A DNA stretch of 41,963 bases from a virus. The position numbers and the translations under genes are program-made. Position 1 is the stretch's first letter. The number at the start of each line of letters is the position of its first letter. Shown here piece after piece: positions 1 to 6,069 of this stretch. The DNA lies in the IMG/VR virus record IMGVR_UViG_3300023500_000010, positions 1 through 41,963 of that record, one strand, 5' to 3'. Below the pieces are notes generated by a model. The model had not been told where the DNA came from. It searched no databases and saw only the letters and a program-made list of their open reading frames with translations.

Positions 1-52
1 GTGGTGGTGGTGGTGGTGGTGGTGGTGGTGGTGGTGAATACTGGTGGTGGTG
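1..52. repeat. GT-rich triplet repeat at the left contig end
   Basis: Twelve GTG triplets (1-36) followed by a second short run (43-52). The other contig end is also a GT-rich tandem array in the same orientation, so the sequence probably starts inside a repeat that the assembly could not cross. No convincing reading frame runs through it. Confidence 0.9.
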
Positions 53-59
53 AATCGCC

Positions 60-104
60 CAAAGAAGCCAAAGAAGCCAAAGAAGCCAAAAAATCCAAAA
101 AATC
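60..104. repeat. 9-bp tandem repeat, five copies
   Basis: Three copies of CAAAGAAGC followed by two of CAAAAAATC, in perfect 9-bp register. No start codon or ribosome-binding site places it in a gene, although a 9-bp period would preserve a reading frame. It is one of several short tandem arrays in this genome. Confidence 0.85.
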
Positions 105-147
105 CATATCCTGCTAAGCAGGAGAAATACTCTTATATATATTTATA

Positions 148-225
148 ATGGATGTAATAAATATAGTATTAATAGCACTAGCAGTAGGGATTTTTTGGCC
201 TCGCTATTTAGCTGTTAGCTGTTAG
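148..225 (+). CDS. possible 25-residue single-helix membrane peptide
   Basis: A short open frame that the six-frame length cut-off would miss. It begins MDVINIVLIALAVG and is almost one transmembrane helix (residues 3-17), ending in a short Arg/Tyr-containing tail. The nearest purine-rich site (AGGAG near 120) is too far upstream to be a normal ribosome-binding site, so expression is doubtful. Its end runs into GTTAGCTGTTAGCTAA, a variant of the operator-like motif used elsewhere on the arms. It may be a real small membrane peptide or chance. Confidence 0.2.
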   Translation: MDVINIVLIALAVGIFWPRYLAVSC

Positions 226-228
226 CTA

Positions 229-321
229 ATGACCGTTCATCTGATTTTTCTTGCATTGTCGGCGGGTTTGCTGTATTCACGCGCACGTTCCTCTATATAC
301 GCAGATTCAAGGGGCGCGTGA
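229..321 (+). CDS. possible 30-residue peptide with N-terminal helix
   Basis: Starts at an ATG inside the sequence TTAGCTAATGACCGTTCAT, which looks like a collapsed copy of the arm promoter lacking its -10 box. The product begins MTVHLIFLALSAGLLY (hydrophobic) and ends in a basic/polar tail. There is no clear ribosome-binding site. It is recorded because two consecutive hydrophobic short frames occur here; it may be the remnant of a promoter-gene cassette. Confidence 0.18.
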   Translation: MTVHLIFLALSAGLLYSRARSSIYADSRGA

Positions 322-364
322 GGATTCGGCCAGTAATTAATCACAATCAGTTAGCTCTTAACTG

Positions 365-423
365 TTGCACACAGTAGCTAACCTGTTATAATGACCATTC
401 ACACACAAACGGAGTTACAAAAA
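365..423 (+). promoter_or_regulatory. arm promoter P1 and conserved leader
   Basis: TTGCAC at 365-370, a 16-bp spacer containing AGTAGCTAACCTGT, and TATAAT at 387-392. The leader CACACACAAACGGAGTTACA supplies GGAG at 411-414, nine bases before the ATG at 424. The same promoter and leader recur before many small genes on both arms. An upstream ATG at 391 lies inside the -10 hexamer and cannot be the start. Confidence 0.85.
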
Positions 424-978
424 ATGCTCATCCGAGATTTAGAAGCTGTTGCCCTATGTATGCCCCGCGCCAACGTGCGCGACTGTCTCAATGGTGTACT
501 GTTCGCCAAGAATGGCGATATTGTCTGTACTGATGGCCAACGGTGCCACGTTGTCCAGACAGGGGAGAGCCGCGAAGCCGCGTTCATTTTGGGCTACGCT
601 GATGTTAAGCGCGTCATCCAAGCGGCCTCAGCAGCACAGCGCAGGCAGGGAGCTACATTCTTCGCGGATTTAGCTGCTGGAGTGGTACAGGTCGGAGCGG
701 CTACGTCTGACATTTTATGCAAACCGATTAACGCTGAATATGTCGATTACGTCGATTTTTTCCCCAAGGCCAACGAACAGCCTCAAGCGTTCGACTCGGT
801 AGGGTTAACCCTGCATGGGGAATACATGCACCACGTCACTAAAGGGCTGGCACTCCATACGGGGGCTAAGGAAGCGGCTAGTGTGCCTCTACATTTCTAC
901 CGCAACCGGAGCCGTGATTTTATGATACTGCTGCAAGAGGATTTCCGCGCTGTCGTGGTGGTGCAACGCATTCTATAA
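424..978 (+). CDS. beta sliding-clamp-like protein
   Basis: Product of 184 residues resembling one domain of the DNA polymerase III beta clamp. The N-terminal part has the clamp signature of a helix, then a strand with L-NGVLF, then CTDGQRCHVV (about residues 32-48), matching the clamp pattern in which a short strand leads into ATDGHRL. It is much shorter than a full clamp (about 370 residues), so it would have to oligomerise further or act as a clamp mimic or regulator. The start at 424 is chosen over 391 because 391 lies inside the -10 box of P1 and GGAG sits nine bases before 424. It is the first sizeable gene of the left arm, driven by its own promoter. The clamp-like assignment rests on motif recognition only. 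Confidence 0.6.
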   Translation: MLIRDLEAVALCMPRANVRDCLNGVLFAKNGDIVCTDGQRCHVVQTGESREAAFILGYADVKRVIQAASAAQRRQGATFFADLAAGVVQVGAATSDILCKPINAEYVDYVDFFPKANEQPQAFDSVGLTLHGEYMHHVTKGLALHTGAKEAASVPLHFYRNRSRDFMILLQEDFRAVVVVQRIL

Positions 979-1014
979 GGGTTTCATTTAGTTAACTAAA
1001 ACAGTGTAAATAGG

Positions 1015-1085
1015 TTGCATCTATTAGCTAACCTGTTTATACTGACCGCATACACACACAAACAAACAAACAAAGAGTTAATAAA
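1015..1085 (+). promoter_or_regulatory. arm promoter P2 and leader
   Basis: TTGCAT at 1015-1020, a 17-bp spacer with ATTAGCTAACCTGTT, and TATACT at 1038-1043. The leader has CACACACAAAC runs and AGAG at 1075-1078 before the ATG at 1086. It is nearly identical over about 45 bp to P3, so the two form direct repeats flanking the gene between them. Confidence 0.8.
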
Positions 1086-1337
1086 ATGAATGCCTACACC
1101 ACCGTCCGCACAGTCCGCAAGTTATTAGCCGCTCAGTTAATCGCTAAGAAGTACGCACGGCGCGTATTGTTGCGCGTAGCTGCATGGCTTAAGAGCCGCA
1201 CCCTTCCACGCGGTGGGTGGTTTGCTGCTGCTGAAATTGGTTACGTTGCGGACCGCTGCGCGGTTCGCGCGGTGGCCTCAATCAGCGTGGAGGCTGTTAC
1301 AGCCGTTCTACTAATTGGTGCTAATGTTTATAAATAG
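1086..1337 (+). CDS. small basic hypothetical protein
   Basis: Product of 83 residues that I do not recognise. The first 40 residues are strongly basic (many Arg/Lys with Ala/Leu, helix-prone); the last third is hydrophobic and could form a membrane-associated helix (about residues 63-80). It has its own promoter P2, and the next promoter P3 starts one base after its stop codon, so it is a self-contained promoter-gene cassette. Plausible roles include a small host-takeover protein, but nothing in the sequence identifies one. Confidence 0.6.
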   Translation: MNAYTTVRTVRKLLAAQLIAKKYARRVLLRVAAWLKSRTLPRGGWFAAAEIGYVADRCAVRAVASISVEAVTAVLLIGANVYK

Positions 1338-1338
1338 G

Positions 1339-1402
1339 TTGCATCTATTAGCTAACCTGTTTATAATGACCGCATACACAAACAACGGAGTTAAACAAAA
1401 TC
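1339..1402 (+). promoter_or_regulatory. arm promoter P3 and leader
   Basis: TTGCAT at 1339-1344, 17-bp spacer with ATTAGCTAACCTGTT, TATAAT at 1362-1367, then the leader CATACACAAACAACGGAG. The first ATG downstream (1403) opens a frame of only five codons, so this full promoter currently drives no substantial protein and may precede a deleted gene. Confidence 0.8.
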
Positions 1403-1420
1403 ATGAACCACCCACCGTAA
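1403..1420 (+). other. five-codon mini-ORF after P3
   Basis: The reading frame after P3 and its GGAG encodes MNHPP and stops. It may be the relic of a lost arm gene, or a translated leader. Its placement is exactly that of the real starts in the other cassettes. Confidence 0.3.
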
Positions 1421-1447
1421 ATAGATAACAAGTAAGCAAATAAAAGC

Positions 1448-1507
1448 TTGCACTTAGTGGCTAACCTGTTATAATAGACACATACACAAACAACGGAGTT
1501 ACAAAAA
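1448..1507 (+). promoter_or_regulatory. arm promoter P4 and leader
   Basis: TTGCAC at 1448-1453, 16-bp spacer with GTGGCTAACCTGT, TATAAT at 1470-1475, and GGAG at 1495-1498, nine bases before the ATG at 1508. This is the fourth copy of the cassette on the left arm. Confidence 0.82.
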
Positions 1508-1606
1508 ATGATCCCCATCCACCATGCAACACGCAACACGCAACACGCACCCAGCGAAACGCGCAGCCGACAGAAGCACGGAGGTAGCCGACAGAAAAAC
1601 GGGTAG
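1508..1606 (+). CDS. 32-residue basic, His/Gln/Arg-rich peptide
   Basis: A short frame with a well-formed promoter (P4) and ribosome-binding site. The product starts MIPIHHATRNTQ and is rich in His, Arg, Gln and Lys, with no hydrophobic core. The DNA contains small internal repeats (ACACGCA units and two copies of AGCCGACAGAA), so the peptide may be a decaying or recently shuffled gene. I cannot assign a function. The expression signals are stronger evidence than the peptide itself. Confidence 0.4.
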   Translation: MIPIHHATRNTQHAPSETRSRQKHGGSRQKNG

Positions 1607-1916
1607 CCAACGGAGGCCACCAACGCCCCGCCAGAAAACGCACCCCTAGGCCAATGCCAGAAAGCCAAAAAAGCCTAGCAACCCCTTAAACCCACTTAAC
1701 CCAATTTTAGAGCTTATTAAATTTGTTAACTTTTAGGCTACCGTCAGGTACAAGCTTATCTCGTTATTTATTTTATTTTATTTTATTTTATTTTATTTTA
1801 TTTTAGTGGTTTGCCTTGGCTGGACAAGCTAACCTACCCTCCGTAAGCAGAAGAACTTTTTGAGATCCGTGTCACCGAGTACCAAACCGGCGGCGCACTA
1901 AACTGGAATGAACAAT
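1607..1916. other. 310-base intergenic stretch
   Basis: Contains short imperfect repeats around 1607-1680, an A/T-rich stretch and the TTTTA array (1771-1805). I see no convincing gene, tRNA or sigma70 promoter in it. The downstream gene at 1917 may be read through from P4. Confidence 0.6.
1771..1805. repeat. TTTTA pentanucleotide array, seven copies
   Basis: Seven perfect TTTTA units preceded by a related TTATTTA. It is purely AT, lies between two genes, and is likely length-variable by slippage. Confidence 0.9.
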
Positions 1917-2438
1917 ATGAGAGCTAAACAGTACACCAAGCGACCTGCATATCTGCGCCTTAACTCAATCCGTAGCTTAATGCTGGTGGGCTTGATGGCT
2001 AGTAGCCTACTGCTCAACGCATCTACACCTGAGAAGGCGTATCAGGCCAACTGGTGCGATGGGCAGACGGAGTATCGGCTGCTTGACGCAACACGGGTGG
2101 ATTGCTTGACCGACAAGCGAGCTATAGAGTTTGATTTTGATAGCAAATGGGCAGAGTCCATGACGCAAGCCCTTCATTACGCCCGTATAACTAATAAGCG
2201 AGCAGCGGTGGTACTGATTGAGCGGTCTAACTCGTATATGAAGCACTTCCACCAACTAAAGCGGGTCATCGACTACAGCAATTTAGCGGTAGATTTGTGC
2301 TTAATCAGTAAGACTGGCCGTTATCTACTCGGTACTGCCCGTTCAGGGTGGTGCGTACACCGAACACTGGAGCCTAAACAGCGAGCTAACTGTGTTAGCT
2401 GCCACCAAGAGATCGGAACTAAGATAGCTATACCATAA
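1917..2438 (+). CDS. exported PD-(D/E)XK nuclease-like protein with CxxCH
   Basis: Product of 173 residues. A basic N-terminus is followed by a hydrophobic segment (about 21-34), which looks like a signal peptide or anchor, so the rest is probably periplasmic. The body has a restriction-endonuclease-like pattern: D62 in TRVDCLT, E71 and K78 in AIEFDFDSKW, then a helix and a buried strand AAVVLI. Small secreted bacterial proteins with this arrangement are familiar to me but their substrate is not settled. Near the C-terminus CVSCH (159-163) fits the heme c-binding motif CxxCH, or a metal site. The start at 1917 is preferred over 1908 because GGA (1905-1907) lies nine bases upstream of 1917 but touches the ATG at 1908. 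A strong terminator follows. Confidence 0.55.
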   Translation: MRAKQYTKRPAYLRLNSIRSLMLVGLMASSLLLNASTPEKAYQANWCDGQTEYRLLDATRVDCLTDKRAIEFDFDSKWAESMTQALHYARITNKRAAVVLIERSNSYMKHFHQLKRVIDYSNLAVDLCLISKTGRYLLGTARSGWCVHRTLEPKQRANCVSCHQEIGTKIAIP

Positions 2439-2592
2439 AGTCTCTAACACCTAAGCCATCTATACTACTTTAGTTGAGGTACTAAATTTATTACACTTAA
2501 TAAATACTATACCAGCAGGAAAAAGGTATTCTAGGATTTATTAAGTTTAATTAGTTCTTGACAGAGAGGCCGGTATTCCGTAAGCTTGATCG

Positions 2593-2674
2593 GGAAGGCA
2601 GGAAGCCATCAACTCCTTAAGACGTGTGTGAATTTAACCCCAGCAGTTGCTCCCAACTTCTGGGGTTTCTTTTT
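2593..2674 (+). ncRNA. candidate small RNA ending at the terminator
   Basis: TTGACA at 2558-2563 is followed, 17 bp on, by a weak -10 (TAAGCT, 2581-2586). A transcript from about 2593 would end at the strong terminator 2636-2674, giving roughly 80 nt with no coding frame. The 3' end abuts the stop codon of the oppositely oriented terminase gene. The weak -10 makes this tentative; the stretch may just be the 3' untranslated region of the upstream gene. Confidence 0.25.
2636..2674 (+). terminator. rho-independent terminator of the left arm
   Basis: Stem AACCCCAG paired with CTGGGGTT, continued by an inner stem AGTTG/CAACT around a CTCC loop, then TTCTTTTT. It ends rightward transcription of the early arm just before the convergent terminase gene. 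Confidence 0.88.
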
Positions 2675-2679
2675 GCCTG

Positions 2680-4377
2680 TTATAAACTGATTCCGCCTAT
2701 AACCTGCGCTGACTGCGCCCCGTGGTCACGGGCTTCTCCGGTGCTGTAGACCCGTTCGAGCGAGCGACCACTGATAAGGTACAGTAGGATATATTGCACC
2801 ATGTAGCGGGTAGCATCGGCACCGTGGTTCCAGTGCGCCCGACGAGGGTGTGTATTCCATGTGTTCGCTGTGTCGTTCCACTCTTTCGTATACTTCAACA
2901 TGCAATCGCTGATATAGCTACACTTCTTATCCAGATGTACGAAGGGCATAAATGCGCGGACGTTCTCTATGCCGTTCAGCAGGCCACTTTTGGGTAGGAT
3001 GGTGGTCTGAGTAAGCCCTCTGCTGTTCAAGATGTCCTCACGGCTCATACGCTCCTCTGATGAGATGTCCTTGACAGCCGCATCATGGGGTAAGCCCACA
3101 CGCGCAACTTGCCATCCCCTCCGTTCGACGATCTGGTGAAGGACATAATCGGCGTAGAATCCAATGAACTCCCCTGAGTTGTAATACTCCCCGATGATCC
3201 GCACACTGGGTACCCCGTCTAGCCCCTCAAAATATTGGAAGAACAGCAGCACTGTTAGATCATTCACGCCGATGTCGGCCACCATGTGTACTGGTAAGGC
3301 AGGGTCATATAGATCTTCTACTACGCGGTCAAGCCGCACCACATACTCAAGGTACCTCCGCGCCCAATAAGTGCCGTCTTTCGCTGCTGCAAAGGCTTCC
3401 TCTGGTGTTGCTGGGTACTCTTGGTGGATGTCGCCTTCCAACTCCCTGTGCTGGGAGACCCAGAAGTATTTTTGGTGCAGGCTTAGGTTAATGCCGTGCT
3501 TGGCCTTGAGCATGTCGAAGTAGTCCAGAGCCTTCTGGTCAATAGGCTGCTTGATGGTCTCAAGGCAATCTGGGTCGGTATGCCAAGGTAAGAAAACCGG
3601 CATAAAATCTTTTCCAGACAGTTCTTGAGCTGTCGCTTGCAGGCTGACTGCTGTATCCCACATAGTCTTGAAATCGTTGGCACCTTCGGCGGTTGACTCA
3701 ATGGCACCGATATTACCGGCTTTCAGGGTTTGCAGGGTGCCGGTCTTGGTCTCTCTGGCTCTCCGAGGGTTGTCATTGGCAATCTTGCCGAATTCGGAGA
3801 TGTGGAGGCGTTGCAAGGTGGCCGACCGGAAGCTGGTACGAATGAAGATGGAGGAGTTGTTTGTATAGCTACGCTCTGTGGTGTTTTTTGTCTGTACTCG
3901 TAGGTCAAGGAAGCTTAAGATTGCAGGGTCGAGGGTATCCCACAAGGTTTGCACCCTATCCAGCAGTGTAGCGGCCTCTGCCTTACCTTGAGCCATAAGG
4001 CCGCACTTAAGATTAGATCTAGTGAGGGCATCATCGTTGAATGAGACCAAGAAGTAAGTGGAGATCCCTTGTTGGCGGCTCTTTAAGATGATTAGCCGCC
4101 AATGCTGGAGGAGATACGAATGAACTACAAACTGCGCTCTGTTCATCTTGAACTCCACCAGATCGCCATACTTATTAACCACTGAGTACAGGTTATTCAT
4201 TCGCCAGAGCTTTGACGGTAGGTACTTCTCTATAAGCTCACCCTCTGTGCGTGGTTTGCTGTTAAGAAGCTCCCATAGATCGGATCGGTTGTTGAATAGT
4301 TGTAGGAATTCTTCCTCTCCTATGGCTGGCATTAAGTAACTACCGCCGTTAGCAGGAATGTAGAGAAGCTTACCCAT
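2680..4377 (-). CDS. terminase large subunit
   Basis: Product of 565 residues, a normal length for the packaging motor ATPase/nuclease. Seen: a Walker-A-like KSRQQGIST (99-107), Walker-B-like LHISEFG (191-197, catalytic Glu 195), and a C-terminal RNase-H-type nuclease with Asp in MVADIGVND (D368), the VGLPHDAAVKD segment (D432) and HGADA (518-522). Known role: it binds the portal, translocates DNA into the prohead and cuts the concatemer. It is the last gene of a leftward operon of RHH protein, small terminase and a membrane protein, and overlaps the membrane protein gene by 46 bases. The ribosome-binding site is weak, so translation may be coupled; ATG 17 codons further in is an alternative start. 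The gene is antisense to the structural block, which is unusual. Confidence 0.93.
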   Translation of the reverse strand: MGKLLYIPANGGSYLMPAIGEEEFLQLFNNRSDLWELLNSKPRTEGELIEKYLPSKLWRMNNLYSVVNKYGDLVEFKMNRAQFVVHSYLLQHWRLIILKSRQQGISTYFLVSFNDDALTRSNLKCGLMAQGKAEAATLLDRVQTLWDTLDPAILSFLDLRVQTKNTTERSYTNNSSIFIRTSFRSATLQRLHISEFGKIANDNPRRARETKTGTLQTLKAGNIGAIESTAEGANDFKTMWDTAVSLQATAQELSGKDFMPVFLPWHTDPDCLETIKQPIDQKALDYFDMLKAKHGINLSLHQKYFWVSQHRELEGDIHQEYPATPEEAFAAAKDGTYWARRYLEYVVRLDRVVEDLYDPALPVHMVADIGVNDLTVLLFFQYFEGLDGVPSVRIIGEYYNSGEFIGFYADYVLHQIVERRGWQVARVGLPHDAAVKDISSEERMSREDILNSRGLTQTTILPKSGLLNGIENVRAFMPFVHLDKKCSYISDCMLKYTKEWNDTANTWNTHPRRAHWNHGADATRYMVQYILLYLISGRSLERVYSTGEARDHGAQSAQVIGGISL

Positions 4378-4520
4378 GAGCAGGTTAACAAGACCAAGTT
4401 AACCCCTGTCAACCAAGGCCACAGCCCACCAACCGGCATAAAGTGTACGAGAGCTGCGCCCAAACCCCCTGTAGCAACTGTAGCTCCTAGCCACAAAATA
4501 ACACTTACGCTAAGTTCCAC
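4332..4520 (-). CDS. two-helix membrane protein between terminase subunits (holin-like?)
   Basis: Product of 62 residues, starting with GTG at 4520. AGGAG (4526-4530) with a six-base gap is one of the best ribosome-binding sites here. Two hydrophobic helices (about 5-28 and 37-60) are separated by a short PVGGLWPW turn; helix 1 is rich in Gly/Ala (TVATGGLGAAL). There is almost no charge. The size and two-helix hairpin fit a class II holin or antiholin, but a clearer holin lies at 6900-7061, so this could be a second holin, an antiholin or a packaging-associated membrane protein. It begins one base after the small terminase stop and overlaps the large terminase start by 46 bases. Confidence 0.65.
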   Translation of the reverse strand: MELSVSVILWLGATVATGGLGAALVHFMPVGGLWPWLTGVNLVLLTCSWVSFSTFLLTAVVT

Positions 4521-4521
4521 T

Positions 4522-5022
4522 TTAATCTCCTAAGAATGCTTCGAATTTGGATGCTTGAGCCACATCGGTACTGGCCGCTTTGCCGTTAAAAGATAGCTGT
4601 AGTTTAGCTAGGATTTCAGCCGCTATCAGGCAGTCATCAATGGGGGTGCTTGTGGTGACGTTATCATGTACACGCTGCACCAGCCGTAAGGCTGCCAGCT
4701 CTAAAGCGGCTGGAAGGCCACCACCTGTGTCTACTTCTTCCACCAGTTCACCAGACAAGGCTGTTTCTAGGTTGAACCCTGTAGTTATATCACCCGCTAC
4801 GTTAGCGGTAGTTGCTTCGGTCAATAACCGCGCTGTTTCGAGTACCGTCAGACCTGTGTAAGAGTGTAGCTCCCCATCAGCAGCAGCAGCGGCGGCTTGC
4901 TTGCCTATCTTTAGTGCGTAGGCATAAGCGGTGCCGGTCATGGTAGCAGCTTCTCTGGGTGTTTTGCCTGTGGTTATGAGGGCGATTAGTTTTAAGCGAG
5001 TGTCTTCATTTTCTGCTGGCAT
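4522..5022 (-). CDS. terminase small subunit (probable)
   Basis: Product of 166 residues. The N-terminus (about 6-45) has a helix-turn-helix-like pattern, KLIALITTGKTPREAATMTG, as in phage small terminases that recognise the packaging site; Ala-rich and acidic helices follow, as expected for an oligomerising middle and a C-terminal segment that contacts the large subunit. Position, size and orientation just upstream of the large terminase support the call; the sequence alone would not. AAGGA precedes the ATG. Its start overlaps the end of the RHH gene (5006-5173) by 17 bases, implying coupled translation. Confidence 0.65.
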   Translation of the reverse strand: MPAENEDTRLKLIALITTGKTPREAATMTGTAYAYALKIGKQAAAAAADGELHSYTGLTVLETARLLTEATTANVAGDITTGFNLETALSGELVEEVDTGGGLPAALELAALRLVQRVHDNVTTSTPIDDCLIAAEILAKLQLSFNGKAASTDVAQASKFEAFLGD

Positions 5023-5173
5023 CTGCCTGTTCCTTTTCTTTCAGCAAGTGCAGCCCTTGTAGCACATAGAAGCTGAAAGATCGCCCACTGGCAGCGGCTT
5101 GTGCCTGTAGAGCTTCGATCAATTCGTGATCTGTTCGTTTCTTCGCAGAGAAGCTGTAAGTTTTAGCTGCCAT
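5006..5173 (-). CDS. ribbon-helix-helix (Arc/CopG-like) DNA-binding protein
   Basis: Product of 55 residues, below the usual ORF length cut-off. Layout: strand KTYSFSAKK (4-12), helix DHELIEALQAQAAASG (15-30), turn RS, helix FSFYVLQGLHLLKEKE (33-48). This strand-helix-helix spacing is that of the Arc/CopG family, which bind operators as dimers through the strand. AGGCGGG lies a few bases before the ATG. It is the first gene of the leftward packaging operon and overlaps the small terminase gene. It is the only clear candidate transcription factor I find in the phage, so it may regulate its own divergent promoter region or the TTAGCTAA-type sites, or it may help DNA recognition during packaging. 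Those roles are inference. Confidence 0.7.
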   Translation of the reverse strand: MAAKTYSFSAKKRTDHELIEALQAQAAASGRSFSFYVLQGLHLLKEKEQADASRK

Positions 5174-5192
5174 GATCCCGCCTAAAAAGGCT

Positions 5193-5236
5193 AGTTTATT
5201 ATTTTTATTGCCTATTTGTCAAGGTACGGGTATCAT
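5193..5236. promoter_or_regulatory. overlapping divergent promoters, packaging/late blocks
   Basis: On the minus strand, TTGACA (5217-5222) with an 18-bp spacer to TAAACT (5193-5198) could drive the packaging operon. On the plus strand, TTGCCT (5208-5213) with a 17-bp spacer to TATCAT (5231-5236) could drive the scaffold gene. The two overlap, so their use may be mutually exclusive. Both are judged only by consensus match and spacing. Confidence 0.5.
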
Positions 5237-5266
5237 GGAGGTTTTTACCGCTGCTAGGAGTTACTT

Positions 5267-6037
5267 GTGGGTATAAAAGAAGGTCAAGAAGGTCAAGAAG
5301 GTCAAGAAGGCCAAGAAGGTCAAGAGAATACCGACAAGGCTGCTACCCCCTCGTTTCAGGAGGAAGTAGTAGGGATTGTCAAGCGTATGGTGGTGGATGA
5401 AGGTGGGGTAGCGCGTGTCCCTAGCGATATTAAGATGTCGGCGGAAGTGGCGTACACTGTCGGGGTGGAGAAGCGGCAACGCGATACGCAGTCAGCCTTC
5501 TTAAAGCAAGCGCAAGAGTTGGCCTCGTTGCGTGCAGAGCGTGAAGGTCTACGACAGCAGGTTATGGAGGCCAACCCCTCGCAGCTTACCGAGGGGCAAC
5601 AGTCTGAACTTGACGATTTGAAAATGGAAGACCCCGATGCTTGGCGTAACAAGATTAACAAGCTTGAAGAGGCCAACAAAGCGGATGTGCAAGCCAAGCT
5701 GGACAAGCTTACAGACAGCGCACAAGCGGCTACTTCTGGTGACGTGCGGCAAGAGCTATACAAGCAGTTTCAAGCCGATACGGGTATGGCGTTGACTGAC
5801 GATATTGTTGATAATGACTTGCCAGCGGCTTATAAGGCCGGTCTTGAGAGTGGTAAGTTGAGTTTCGAACAGTTTCTTACCAAGGCAGCCGAATTTCTAG
5901 GCCGCAACGCGACTGTACGCCAACCCACCGACGCGGCCAAGCAACCTAACTTAGGCGCGGCGGCTGGTTCACACGATCCAAGTGCCGTAGCCCAAGTATT
6001 AGACTCCGATGCAACCTACGAAACTGAGATTTACTAA
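5267..6037 (+). CDS. scaffold-like head assembly protein
   Basis: Product of 256 residues, acidic and Gln/Glu/Lys-rich, with a long predicted coiled coil (about 72-160) and no hydrophobic core, as in phage scaffolding proteins. Residues 5-19 are five Gly-Gln-Glu repeats encoded by a 9-bp tandem repeat. A disordered Ala/Pro-rich segment precedes a short acidic C-terminus. GTG start at 5267, with TAGGAG six to seven bases upstream. It opens the rightward late block but is separated from the capsid gene by the endolysin, holin and thyX genes, an unusual split. The scaffold call rests on composition and position, not on a recognised family signature. Confidence 0.5.
   Translation: MGIKEGQEGQEGQEGQEGQENTDKAATPSFQEEVVGIVKRMVVDEGGVARVPSDIKMSAEVAYTVGVEKRQRDTQSAFLKQAQELASLRAEREGLRQQVMEANPSQLTEGQQSELDDLKMEDPDAWRNKINKLEEANKADVQAKLDKLTDSAQAATSGDVRQELYKQFQADTGMALTDDIVDNDLPAAYKAGLESGKLSFEQFLTKAAEFLGRNATVRQPTDAAKQPNLGAAAGSHDPSAVAQVLDSDATYETEIY
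5282..5326. repeat. 9-bp in-frame tandem repeat GGTCAAGAA, five copies
   Basis: Five nearly perfect copies encoding Gly-Gln-Glu units at the N-terminus of the scaffold-like protein. A 9-bp period allows copy-number change without breaking the frame. Confidence 0.9.
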
Positions 6038-6069
6038 TTACTTAGTTAAAGTGTTTGGCTACCCGTGAG

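Noticed and set aside
2540-2640. tRNA gene
   Set aside because: A stem-rich stretch was checked; no T-arm, acceptor stem or CCA end could be drawn.
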